A stretch of DNA of 64,000 bases, from contig NW_003314275.1 of NCBI RefSeq assembly GCF_000143415.4, forward strand, positions 1,247,980 through 1,311,979, in the 5' to 3' direction. Of this stretch, positions 1-10,904 are shown in pieces. The notes under the pieces are model-generated. The model was not told where the DNA came from and searched no databases. It was given only the letters and a program-made list of their open reading frames with translations. Numbering within the stretch: position 1 is the stretch's first letter; every line of letters starts with the position of its first letter. Source of the DNA: Selaginella moellendorffii (Eukaryota; Streptophyta; Lycopodiopsida; Selaginellales; Selaginellaceae). A program made the position numbers and the translations under genes.

Positions 1-621
1 AAAAGCATATCTATAAAATGTAGAAAGTGTCTTGAACCCTATGGTGTTATTCCACAACTAAGAATAAGGGCCTTTATATCATTTGGCACCAACGGTTGAA
101 CTGGTGTTGTATATCCATGTTGATCTCCACTTGAGTCACTTGTATAGTTTTCGTAAAGTTCTTCCAGAATCCATTAGTGAATTTAGAGTCTTGATCACTC
201 ACCGACAAGGAAATGACTAATAGAGTTAGCCACCCTTGCTACTTCAAGTACCACTCGGCTTACAAAGGAATGAATGCACTGGATTCGGAGGGTAGAAGGA
301 TGGAGCATAGTAGGGGGGATATAGGGGGTTCCAAATGTATAATAGGGATAGTGGTTGGAATGTATATGCAACCACCTAAAATATTAGTTTAGCTTCTACT
401 AAGCTATGTTGCTTTTTGTTTGACGTTTGGCTTGGGTCTAAGCCTAAGCTCCATGTTACTTTAGTTGGTGGGGTACCCTCCTCCTTATGTTAAGCCACCG
501 GTATGCTGAAATTATGCCAGACACTGTCTGACTCTAATTTGCATGCAAGTGTTAGATATGGGGAGCTAGTGCTTGTATGATTGAGAGTGTACTAGACCTC
601 TCCAAATTTAAGTGCACTACA
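1..621 (+). repeat. 5' LTR of Ty3 element (3' part only)
   Basis: Aligns over its whole length with about 6318-7146. It ends in CA at 620-621, two bases before a primer binding site. It contains G-runs at about 311-331, matching the longer G-rich block in the 3' LTR. The upstream part lies outside the window. Confidence 0.85.
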
Positions 622-623
622 TT

Positions 624-635
624 TGGTATCAAAGG
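624..635 (+). other. Primer binding site, initiator tRNA-Met type
   Basis: The sequence tggtatcaaagg lies two bases after the LTR end. It is one base away from tggtatcagagc, the usual plant initiator-methionine tRNA primer site. This fixes the 5' LTR end at 621. Confidence 0.8.
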
Positions 636-1850
636 AATTGTCTCAACAATTCTTATCTAACTATTGTTAGAATTTTTTACTCAAATTGCATACATAGAGA
701 CTTTTCTAATAGATTCAAAGTGATATATGTAAAATTAGTTGAATTGCACCATTTGGTAATAATGTTGTATACATGTTTCGTTATTGATAAAGGCATGCAT
801 ATAGCTAGCAAGATGGTGAAAAGGAACCATGTTGATGACATTAAAACCTTTAGACAAGCGAATTGAGAAGACGAAACTCCTATTAGAGATGTTGTAGAAG
901 AGGTTGAGGCTAAGTCAAAAGAGGAAGAGCTTAATTTTGTGACACTATAGCATACGGCTCAAGGCATTGAGATCAAGAATTTGTGAAAGGAAGTTCACAA
1001 ATTGAAGAAGGAAAACAAGAAGAGGAAAAAAAAACTTGAGGTAGCTAAATCAGCTAAACCTAAGCAACCAAACTCTTCAAATTTTGAGGATCATGAAGTT
1101 TTGTAACCACCCCTAGTTGCAGAAGTTTCAAAGTTCAAGCCTCCGAAACTACCCAATTTTATAGGCATGCAAGACTATTAGGTTTTGGAAGACTGAGTCT
1201 ACAATATGGAAAACTATTTCATAATGACAAACATAGATGATCATACAAAAGTTGCATGCACACAATCCTTTCTTACTGATCCAAAATTGGTGGCATTAGG
1301 TGTGCCCTAAAAAAGGTTGGACTAAGATCTAGTCTTGTATCCATAAGAAATACTTGCCAAATGATTTTGGTTTGAGACTTTATGCAGCACTGTGGCAATT
1401 AAAATAGAATGGGAACCTTATGCATTATGTTAATGCGTTTTCTTATAAGTGCATCATGATTGCAAATATGAATGATAAAGATGCTTGAAGTTATTTTTAG
1501 AAGGTTTAAGTTCACTTTTTTGCAATGAGATTTTGAAGTTTAAGTTAAAGATGTACCTAGAATGTAAAGAGGCAGCACAACAAGTTGCCTTCAATCACTC
1601 ACTTATGGAACAGTATCAGCAGCCGTATGTTAGTACCTTAAACAAGAATAAAAACTCCAGGAATAAACAAGGTGATCGGAAATAGAGGGTGGAAGGAAAG
1701 TTCTGCTCTAAAGACTCACAAGCAATGGTTAACAAAGGTGGTAATTGGTGACCACTAGCAGATTCTTCTAGTCCTAAGTCCTTTGTTCCTCCTCCTGGTG
1801 GGTACAAGTAGCAATAACTTGCAAAATCCGCTCTTAGCGGAATAGGTAGT

Positions 1851-4800
1851 GTGGGTTATTACTTCCATTGTGGAGAGGCAAGACATAAGTCCTTAGAATG
1901 TCCTAAAAAGCATAAAACAAGGTTTCATGTTAATGTTATGAGGGAAGATGGTGGTGGCAAAGCTAAAGGGGTTAACAAGTTGGTCAATGCAGACTATGAG
2001 GAAAAGGAAATGAGTTACTTTCATTACTTTGTTCAAGTTTTTCTTGTAGTTAATGCAAATACTAATCCGTTGATGTATCTAGTAAGCTTTATTCGCAGAC
2101 ATCGAATCCGAATGATGATTGACACGGGAGCTATGCACAATGTAATATCCAAAGATTTGGTAGAGTTGTTAGAATTGAAATCTAAGGAAATGTTGCCCAC
2201 ACACTTTCATTTTGCAAAAGGCAAACAAGTAGCTAAAAGATTTGTGAATAATATTCTAATAAAAATATCCAAGTGGAAAAAAAGATTGGACTTGGTAGTG
2301 TTGAAGATAGTAAATTTCAAATGGTGTTTAGTATGAATTTCTTAAAAAATATATCAAAGGGATTTATGGTGCTAGACAAAGTCGCATCACGTTAAGGTTA
2401 GAAGGATGTCATGTCCTTCCAATTGCAAAAGTGCTTATAAAAGGATTAGGATGCTAAATTCTTAATTGTGAAAGCCGCTCAAAAAGCAGTTAAGAAGGGA
2501 TGTTGGACTATTTGGGTTCAAGTGATGGAAGTTGAGGGTGATGATGACTCATTTCAAATTGGTGATGGGGTTGATTCTGTACCAAAGGACATAATAGAGT
2601 TGTTAGCATGGAATCAAGATATCTTTCTAAGGATTTGCCACTAAAACTACCTCTTAGCCATGAGGTTGATCATTAGATTAAGATTATTCTGTGTTCTAAA
2701 CCACCTATAAAGGTTTCATATCATTTAAACATCAAAGAGATGGCTAAACTCAAGAAGCAATTCATGGAGCTTCTTAACAAAGGTTATATTTGATCAAGCA
2801 AGTCACCTTATGGAGCACTGGTCCTTTTTGTTATGAAAAAGGATGGTACCATGAGGATGTATATCGATTATCGGACTCTTAACAAAATCATAGTTAAAAA
2901 CAATTATCCTTTGCCTCGTATTGATGACTTGTTTGACCAACTCTTAAAGGCTAAGTATTTTACACGACTTGATTTATGGTCCAAGTATCATTAGATATGG
3001 GCGGCAGATTAGAATGTGGAAAAGACAGCCTTTAAAACTTGGTACAGATCTAATAAGATCTTTATCATACCGTTTGGGTTATGCAATGCTTTTACAATAT
3101 TCAATACAATAATGGATAAAATACTCTGAGATTATTTGGATACATTTTTTGTCCTATATATTGACAATGTTCTAGTATTTACTGAAATATTGGAGGATCA
3201 TTTGAAACACTTGGAGCTGGTGTTTCAGAAGTTGTGTAAACATAAACTATGCTAAAGAAAGTAAATGTGTTTTTGGACAATTACACATGAACTTTCTTGG
3301 ATATATAGTTGGTGGTGGCATAATTGACCTGAATCTAAAAAAGGTGGAAGTGGTGAAGCCCTAGGAAGTCTCAATCATTATATCATATGTTTGTCCTTTC
3401 TCAGTTTGGCGGGATACTATAGCAAGTTTGTAAGTATTACTCTTCCGTTGACTAAGTTAACAAAGAGTAGTATACCATTTCATTGGACACCAACTTGTCA
3501 ATGTGCTTTTGTATAGATGAAAGAGAGTTTGACTATAGTTCATGTTTTCAAAATCCCAAATTTTGATAAACCCTTCGAAGTGCATTGTGGCTATGCTATA
3601 GGTGCCATGTTGCAACAAGATTGTAACAATGCAGTTGATGCTATGCTAAAGCAAATAATTGTCCCATTGCATTTTATTCCAAGAAATTGGATAAAACCCA
3701 ACAAAGATTACACACGAGAAAGCGATGTTTGTTATAATGTTAGCATTGGAACACTAGAGCCACTATTTGGGTGGACATACCAAGGTTTATAAAATAGTAA
3801 CACACTCAGCTACTTTGTTATGTAGTCAAAGCTTATGCCAAAGCAGGCTCATTAGCAAGAGAAGCTCGCTAGATTCAATATTCAAATTATCTATAAACTT
3901 GATAAAAACAATATTGCACCGAATGCATTGAGTCGTCAAGCTCAATTTTGGGCAATGTCGACAGTCAGTTTAGACAACCCTAATAGTAATCATGCCAATG
4001 CAAAGCTTTACTTCTCATATCACAACATGCTTATTTTTTATAAGTAAGAAAGATTGTATCTTCCTTCCAAGGATCTACAACAGCTGTTTCTACAAAAACA
4101 TTATGATGTTCTGGCAACGGGACATAGTGGAAAACAAAAGACTCTTACTTTATTGAAAAAAGGGATTTTTCTAATTTGATATACTGAATTATGTCTATTC
4201 TTGCCCTATATATTAGTAATGTAAGTGAAGAACTGAGAAGTTGTAGTGTATTCCAGCACTAACATGGCCATTTCAGAGTATGACACTTGATTTTGTCATT
4301 TGCTTGCCAAAGTCTAAGGGTTATGATACTTTGATGGTGGTTGTGATCAATTTTTGAAGATTGCACACTTTATTCTAATTGTGGAAATAGTAAATATAAA
4401 ATAAGCAGCAAAGCTCTTTTTCCATGAAGTAGTTTAGGTTTGTGGTCTTCATGAAGAGATGTTCTTGCATAGAGATTCAAGACTTATAGGGAAGTTTTGG
4501 GGCACACTATTCTAGTTATTCGATACTAAGTTGAAATTTAGTATAACTTATCATCCTCAAACCGATGGGCAGACCAAATGTATGAATGCTTAAGTTGAGG
4601 ATTATCTATATGTACTTATGTTGGTGGTGGACCAGACATCCGACTAGGTTGAGCATTTGGACACAATAAAAATCTGTTATAACAACATATTTCATAGTGC
4701 TATTGTTGTTCTTCATGGGAAATGCTGTAAGGGAATGTTTGTAGGGCTCCTCAACAGATTGCTATATCAAAACCAATGTCTAAAGTATTGGTCCTAGCTA

Positions 4801-4900
4801 TTAAGACTTATGTGGAGCCAATTATGCCACAATTGGTCTAAAGCTACTAAGGTGATAGGCAAAGCTCAAAATAGGTATCAATATGATAAGGATCAACATC
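1851..4900 (+). pseudogene. Ty3 gag-pol remnant (zinc knuckle to integrase)
   Basis: Translated in shifting + frames. A gag zinc knuckle lies at about 1857-1905; its first cysteine is replaced, leaving FHCGEARHKSLEC. A protease motif DTGA is at 2121-2132. Reverse transcriptase spans about 2640-3330, with blocks such as SPYGA and [11 protein letters not shown]; its catalytic box reads YIDN at 3157-3168, where active enzymes have D-D. RNase H and its tether run from about 3517 to 3945, ending NALSR. The integrase zinc region is near 4060-4180 and a core motif YHPQTDGQTK near 4550-4580. Stops interrupt every domain, often at positions where the family has Arg, Gln or Glu. It cannot encode a working polyprotein. 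Confidence 0.88.
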
Positions 4901-5149
4901 ATTAAGATGTATTCTATCAAGTGGGAGATCATCTTCTTGGAACTTGAATATTAAGGGATCTTTGTCTCGAAAGCTTTTACCAAAATATATTAGACCCTAT
5001 TGGGTGTTGAAATGAATTAGTAATATCTCATATCGGTTGGATCTTCATGTGGAAATGTCCAATGTTTATAATGTATTTCATGCTAATTTATTGGCTCCTT
5101 ACACTATAGATGTTACACGTTAAGGGGAGATTCATCACTAGAAATTATG

Positions 5150-5335
5150 GATGATGAACCTAAATACAAAATTAAAAGCCTCTTATCATGTTGCTAGAAA
5201 CATGGTGGTTGTACTAAAGAATATCTAGTTAAATAGAAAGGTTACCTATCTTGTGAATTAATGTGGGAGCCTCTTAGTAACCTTATGCATGCCTATGAGC
5301 TTGTCATAAAATATGAGAATTGTAACAAAGAATAA
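5150..5335 (+). pseudogene. Integrase C-terminal chromodomain remnant
   Basis: The + frame reads YKIKSLLSCC, then KEYLVK, a stop, KGYLSCELMWEPLSN. The pattern E/KYLVKWKGY followed by WEP is the chromodomain fold that chromoviruses use to bind histone marks and bias integration. One stop stands at the tryptophan position of the aromatic cage. The domain lies at the very end of pol, just before the 3' LTR, as expected. Confidence 0.8.
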
Positions 5336-5589
5336 CTTTTGTAAATCTTGGCAAATTAATAAAGTATTTATTTCTATTAAATCACAAGTTTTGTTTCTCT
5401 TATTCATTAAGTTCTTGGGTCAGTTTTGGTATGTTGAGTTTTGCACTTCAATGCATGGGTTCAATCTATAACTATGGGGATAATTATTATAAATTAATCA
5501 CAAGTCCCTACCTCTCTGTTGTTGTCTCATTTTTGCAAAAGGGCGTGGTCATGTAAACAACTTCATCTGTCAGTTTATAATAGTTGTCT

Positions 5590-5765
5590 AAATCTTCCCG
5601 GCAAGGTTGATTTCTTGCTTAAGGGAGTTTTAGCTCTCTCCCTATGTCCCTTTGGGTAGGCATGTATCATTCCTTTGTAAACCGAGTGGTACTCAAAGCA
5701 ATAAGGGTGGCTAACTTTATTAGTCATTTTCTTGTCGATGACGGTTAAAGGGTGTCTAAGTTTTA
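5590..5765 (-). repeat. Inverted copy of an LTR segment
   Basis: The reverse complement of this stretch resembles both bases 195-275 of the 5' LTR and 44085-44170. The shared core covers a 'cgacaagg' block, a 'gttagccaccctt' block and a 'agtaccactcgg' block in the same order. It is either part of the LTR itself (giving the LTR an internal inverted repeat) or an independent fragment of a related LTR inserted backwards. Confidence 0.65.
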
Positions 5766-6780
5766 ATATCTTTAGACGTAAAGGAGAGGTAGTTCCATCA
5801 CTCATTTAAGTCGGTGTGTTTTTCATATAATGTGCTTTCCATTAACTTTCGGAGTTGTTTCTTTGACGGGTATGCATCGACAAGGAGAGTGTCGCAAATG
5901 TGACTTTAGGTATTGAAAGATACTTGTTAACCAGTCTTTACGGACACTCTCTCCTTACAACCACAATGGTAGGAGGTCAGTACTGTTAGTTCCCATTATG
6001 GTCTCCACCCAAACTAGTTGAGAAACTAGTTATTACATGTGCACTTGATTGGATGAGCATAAAGATAGCATATCTATTTTCATGTCATCTGGTCAAACAT
6101 ATCTATAGCAGATTAGCTATTAGTTAAGCATACTTGACCTAGTTAGAGAAACTCATTCATTAACTTGCACTTGCTAGTGTTGAGAACCCCCACAATATTA
6201 AGTCTAGTCCCTTAATATCATTACATGGCAACTTACCATGTTTGTCAAACACCCTCACTTTCATGTCCTATATGTTGAATCCAAGTGTTATTTATAGTAA
6301 GTGTTTAGATCTACTCAAGAGGCATATCTATAGAATGTAAAAGGTGTTTTGAACCTTATGGTGTTATTCTGCAATTAGGAGTAAAGGCCTTTGTATCTTT
6401 TGGCACCAATGGTTGAACTGATGCTATATATCCATGATGATCTCCACTTGAGCTACCTATATAGTTTTAGTAAAGTTCTTCTAGAATCCACTAATGAATT
6501 TAGAGTCTTGATCACTCACTGACAAGGAATGACTAACAGAGTTAGCCACCCTTGTTGCTCTAAGTACCACTTGGGTTACAAAGGAATAAATGCACTAGAT
6601 GGAAGGATGGAGCATAATAGTAGCTTCAAACTAGTGCAACTTCGGGAGCAATTCCAAATGAAGAATATATAGTGATTTGATCAATCTCAAAACATTGAAT
6701 GAATAACCTTGCCTAAAGGGAAGAAACTCTTGGTACTAAGGGTGGCTAGTGGTGAAAGACCCCAAAGCATGTGTTCCTCA

Positions 6781-6826
6781 AGGGGGTGGGGTGGGGGGTT
6801 TGAGGGGGGTGCTATGGGGGGTTCTA
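6781..6826 (+). other. G-run cluster in 3' LTR
   Basis: Five or more runs of four to seven G separated by short loops. This fits the usual G-quadruplex pattern on the + strand. A shorter version occurs in the 5' LTR at about 311-331. Confidence 0.55.
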
Positions 6827-7146
6827 AATGTATAATAGGGATAATGGTTGGGATGTATGTCTGACCATCTGAAACATTAGTTTGTCTTCTATTGGGCTAT
6901 ATCGCTCCTTGTTCTACGTTTGGCTTGAGTCTAAACCCAAGCTTCATGATACTCTAGTTTGTGGGGTACTTTTCTCCTTGTGTTAGGCCACGAGTTTGCT
7001 GAAATTGTGCCAAATATCGTCTGACACTGATTTATATATAAGTGCTGGATATGAAAAGTTAGTGCTTGTAGAATTAAAAATGTACTGGACCTTTGTTTCA
7101 TAGCGCAATAGGCTTGGAGTTCGACTCCAAATTTATATGTGTTACA

Positions 7147-7640
7147 CTTGAGCAGTTTACTGTCCAAAAACAAAATCTTATCCATGACATCGACTAACTC
7201 TAGTTTTTAGCAAACTTGAGTGAGGATGACATCCAACAACATTATGACAATGATTTCATAACACTTATTTGACACTTACACACTCCACTTGCTGATAATA
7301 TGACATAGTTAACCCAATCAGTTTTATGTTTGTAATATATGTCTTTCCTTTTTACTTTATAAGGGCTTCTTTTTATTGTTTTAGTTTCTAGCCTTTAGTG
7401 AAAGTCAATGACGACATTTATGAACTTGCACATTTGGAGAAGAGTCAGAAGGATCTCTCAACTGAACTTGTACAAATTATGCACAAAATTTAACACACAA
7501 AATCTTCAAAGTTGAAGAAACTTGGACTTCATTTTCTTTGACTTTGTAGACAATTTTTCAAGTATTGATGGGAAAGTCAAGGATTAGAACTTTTTCACAC
7601 CCAACCACATGCATGATGCATTCCTCTTGTCAGAAGCACT
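7147..7640. other. Spacer between two retroelements, no gene seen
   Basis: AT-rich sequence between the Ty3 3' LTR end and the 3' end of the copia remnant. No ORF with family resemblance and no clear repeat was found. Confidence 0.5.
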
Positions 7641-7896
7641 TATATTTTAAGTAGGCCATATCATATTCATCCTACCAAATGACCCTAATTGAATATATAA
7701 ACTTATAATGTGTGCAACAAAAGTATGTTTCAAGTCATCCTCTTTTGGGTGCATCATGGATCTTGTTGGCATTGATACATTGAACCCATGAAATTCCTGT
7801 GACATAGCAGCACCATAGTGAAGCTGTAAATGCAAGGTGCCTCAAATGTAGTAAAAAATTCACTTCACAGCTTGTCAATATGTAGGTCTAGGGCTC

Positions 7897-8918
7897 TTAA
7901 GGAATTGGGAGACCATCCCAACAGCATAGGTGAGATCTGGTCATGTTCCCAGCATCAAATAAACAAGACTCCCCACAGCTTGATGATATGGCACTGTCCC
8001 ATTCTTCCCCTATGTCAGGGGCCATGTCACGGCTGAGTTTGTGATTGACCTCAAGAGGTGTGGCCATGGGAGAGCAGTCCAGCATATTGAAGCGTACCAA
8101 GATCTCCCTTGCATAGTGAGCTTGTGTCAAGCTCAAGGTGCGTGCTCCTTGATTGCGTATAATTTTGATGCCAAGGAAATGGCGAAGCTCACCCAAGTCA
8201 GACATCTCAAATTCTTCACTCAGCTTCTTTTTCATCTCGTCCAGCAGGTGATGGGTTTTTGCACCAAGAATGCAGTCGTCAATGTACACAGCAACCAGGA
8301 GAAAATCGTCACCACACTTGTACAGGTACATGTTTCCTTCCATTGCAAGAGGAACACACCCCAAGCTCTTGAAGAACGCATCAATGGGTTCAAACCAAAC
8401 CCTCGGGGATTGTTCAAGCCCATATAGGGTGCAATTCAGCTTGCAAATAAGATGTTCCTCACCAGGTTTGACGAATCCAGGTGGTTGTGTGATGTAGACC
8501 TCCTCATTCAACTTGCCGTGCAGGAAAGCAGTGCGAATGTCCAACTGGTGCAGTTCCAGGTCGTACTTGGTAGCCAGTGCAAGGATCACTCACATAGAGG
8601 TCAACTTCACAACTGGTGAGTACATCTCTATGGAATCTGGCTGAATCCCCGTGCGACAAACCTGGCCTTGAACTTTGTTATAGTTCCATCAGGTTTGTAC
8701 TTGACTGCGTAAATCCATTTCGAGTTCACAAGGTGAGCACCTTCAAGTAAGGTTGTCTTTGTCATTGTATTGTTTCGCTCATGCAAATGCATTTCAGCAT
8801 TCATGGCTTCTCGCCACTGGGCAGCATGAGGTCCAGCTAATGCTTTGTCAACATTCACTGGAATGGGGATTAGCACTAGATTAGCAGCCACGAAGTTAGC
8901 CTGGTGCATTGTAGACAA
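7897..8918 (-). pseudogene. copia reverse transcriptase domain
   Basis: Two adjoining minus-strand segments in different frames (8918-8628 and 8589-7897) carry Ty1/copia RT. Recognisable blocks are WREAMNAEM, NSKWIYAVKYKPDG, KARFVARGF, DIRTAFLHGKLNEEVY, PPGFV, LYGLEQSPRVW, VYIDD and FLGIKI. The catalytic YIDD box is intact, unlike in the two Ty3 elements in this window. A frameshift lies near 8600, and the end after about residue 200 of the second segment is out of frame with the expected continuation. Confidence 0.88.
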
Positions 8919-9548
8919 TCACAGGCCAAAGGAATAGATAGAGACTATAGCCAAAATTTCTGCTCATGAATGTAAGTTTCTTATTATATGTATATGCTGC
9001 TTTTCCAATGAACAAAACTCCAAATAACATGATTTACAATATTACAAAATTAAGGCTTTTATACAAGTAATAGATAGAGACTCTAAAATTCCTTAATATC
9101 TACTTAATAAATAGAGAGAAAAGATTGTCAAAAGTATTTTAGAACATGATGAGAAAGGTTATCTATACCATGCAAACTATATACAAAGGTGAAAAGTTCT
9201 TTACATCGCATATTAGTGATAATCCATTTAGCATATTTATGTCCTTTGACACATATGTCAACACATCATTGGAAGGGATTGAAGAGGGGTGATTGCTAGA
9301 GAATTCCACAAGCATGACAATTTATGATTGCCAATATGATCACCCTTATTTCATCCGATGTGCGGCTTGGAAGTATAACATAATTTCTAAGATCTTTCCT
9401 AAATATATATTATTTACAGGTATCTTCAATATATAGGCATGTCATGTGAGAACTAATTGCAAAGGGTGTAAAGGATAACAAAATATACCTAACAATATTT
9501 GCAAGAATTTCAAAAGCACAGAAGATAGAGGAGTTAGAGCTAGGGAAG

Positions 9549-9742
9549 TGTAAGCTCCTGAGTTTGGATTTCCCGGAAGGTCACCCAACCCAATACTATT
9601 CAAACCCAAGGACACTTAACCCCAAATATCCCAAAACCCTTAACCAATTGGAAAAGGGGGTGCATTCTTGTTCATGGGCCCTTTCTCTCTATATTTGAAC
9701 CCCATGGATCGTCTCTCAAGTCGTTCTCGTTGGTTGCTTACA
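9549..9742 (-). repeat. TRIM copy 1, LTR (3' on minus strand)
   Basis: 194-bp LTR bounded by TGTAAGC and GCTTACA. It aligns throughout with 9948-10138. Confidence 0.9.
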
Positions 9743-9947
9743 ATCCACCACGCTTCCTTGCAAGTTCACGCCCTTGTGAACGAAAGCTAAGAGCCGCAGC
9801 TCTCCCGAGAGCCCCGCTCTCTTGACACCCTACCCCTTGGGTCGAATCCAACGGGAGCAAACTGGACCAGCCAGATGTCAATCAACATGTGGTGCGATTC
9901 CTCTAGCCAACCAACAGAGTCGGACCCAAGACCGCTCCGATACCAAA

Positions 9948-10138
9948 TGTAAGCTCCTGAGTTTGGACTTCCCGGGAGGTCACCTAACCCACTATTCAAA
10001 CCCAAGGACGCTTAACCCCAAATATCCCAAGACCCTTAACCGATTGAAAAAGGGGGTGCACTCTTGTTCATGGGCCCTTTCCCTCTATATTTGAACCCTA
10101 TGGATCGTCTTTCAAGTTATTTTCTTTGGTTGCTTACA
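9948..10138 (-). repeat. TRIM copy 1, LTR (5' on minus strand)
   Basis: 191-bp LTR with the same ends. The tRNA primer site abuts it at 9936-9947 with no more than one spacer base. Confidence 0.9.
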
Positions 10139-10771
10139 AGAAGAACACCTCTACACTAGATCAGGAGGAAGTTATCAATATTGGTAACAATAGTAATGCT
10201 AGTGATGATAGAAAGGAGGATGAAAAAGCTCCAAATCAAGCTCATGTTTCACCACCAGACAACCAAGATTAAGCTTCAATTCCACCATCAGACAGCTAGG
10301 ATTTAGATCAAGTTCCATTAGCAAATAATGATGATCAAATGGTTCATAAAATATTATATCAACCTTGAGGTAAGCAAAAGTGACTTTTGTTATTGGTAGT
10401 AATTTCATTCCATCTTGACAAGATGTTTGTGATGAGGAGTTTGAGGAACTTTCATTAACAACATGCCATATGGTAATAATATATTATTCCTTGCTTTTTT
10501 CATTCACTTCGCTCTTGTGTAAATCTATCTTGTTTCCCCAATAACACACCAAAACACTATGGGTGTCTTCATTGGCTTTTACAATAAATTGCTAACATCT
10601 TTCACAGAAGACAACATAGAACATGGATATAGACATATGACACTAATTTGACTATTAATACTGAAAGATACAAAGGCTTTGCTCCCAGTTGGGAACTCAA
10701 GTAGAGTGCTGAAGTTCAGGATGTGCTGGAGGGTGGATCACAGCTGGTGAAACAAGTGGAGAGTCTGGGAG

Positions 10772-10845
10772 AGCTCCCACTGAAGTTGGCGACCTGCTTC
10801 CAGCTCCCACTGAAGGAGATGATCCACATCCAGCTCCCACTGAAG
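10772..10845 (-). repeat. 30-bp tandem repeat in copia integrase-RT linker
   Basis: The 14-mer agctcccactgaag recurs at 10772, 10802 and 10832, an exact 30-bp period (10 codons). One minus-strand frame repeats a SVGA-type peptide. It lies in the variable linker between integrase and RT. Confidence 0.75.
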
Positions 10846-10904
10846 ACGAGCCAAGGAAGAAATCAGGAGCAGCTTGAAATTCCTCATCTCAAGCTACGCC
10901 TCTG

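Larger units (their letters stand above)
1..7146 (+). mobile_element. Decayed Ty3/gypsy chromovirus, 5' end cut by window edge
   Basis: LTR retrotransposon remnant reading left to right. The order is LTR, primer binding site, gag zinc knuckle, aspartic protease, reverse transcriptase, RNase H, integrase, chromodomain, LTR, which is the order of Ty3/gypsy chromoviruses. Bases 1-621 align with about 6318-7146, so these are the two LTR copies; the true LTR start is left of the window. Many in-frame stops and frameshifts show it is inactive. The two LTRs differ by many substitutions and several indels, so the insertion is old. Family assignment rests on domain order and the terminal chromodomain. 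Confidence 0.9.
5530..7146 (+). repeat. 3' LTR of Ty3 element (start approximate)
   Basis: Bases 6318-7146 align with the 5' LTR (1-621). The end at 7141-7146 (gttaca) matches the 5' LTR end. Insertions relative to the 5' copy occur at about 6605-6790 and 7093-7125. Because the 5' LTR begins outside the window, the left boundary cannot be read; 5530 is only an estimate from the end of coding sequence. Confidence 0.6.
9549..10138 (-). mobile_element. TRIM element, complete (copy 1)
   Basis: A terminal-repeat retrotransposon in miniature: two direct repeats (9549-9742, 194 bp; 9948-10138, 191 bp) flank a 205-bp non-coding core. Each repeat starts TGTAAGC and ends GCTTACA. On the minus strand the core begins with a primer site (9936-9947 complement: tggtatcggagc, one mismatch to the initiator tRNA-Met site). 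Flanks ggaag and agaag match at 4 of 5 bases, fitting a target duplication. There is no coding capacity, so it would need enzymes from another element. Related copies are at 43462-44036 and 44977-45170. Confidence 0.9.
8925..10695. other. Foreign insertion splitting the copia pol region
   Basis: Copia sequence is recognisable up to about 10700 (integrase-RT linker) and resumes at about 8920 (start of RT). The 1.8 kb between them is AT-rich, lacks copia similarity and contains the TRIM element at 9549-10138. On the + strand 10139-10300 has a short acidic, proline-containing reading (with stops) that I cannot assign. Target duplications of the outer insertion were not found. Confidence 0.55.
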
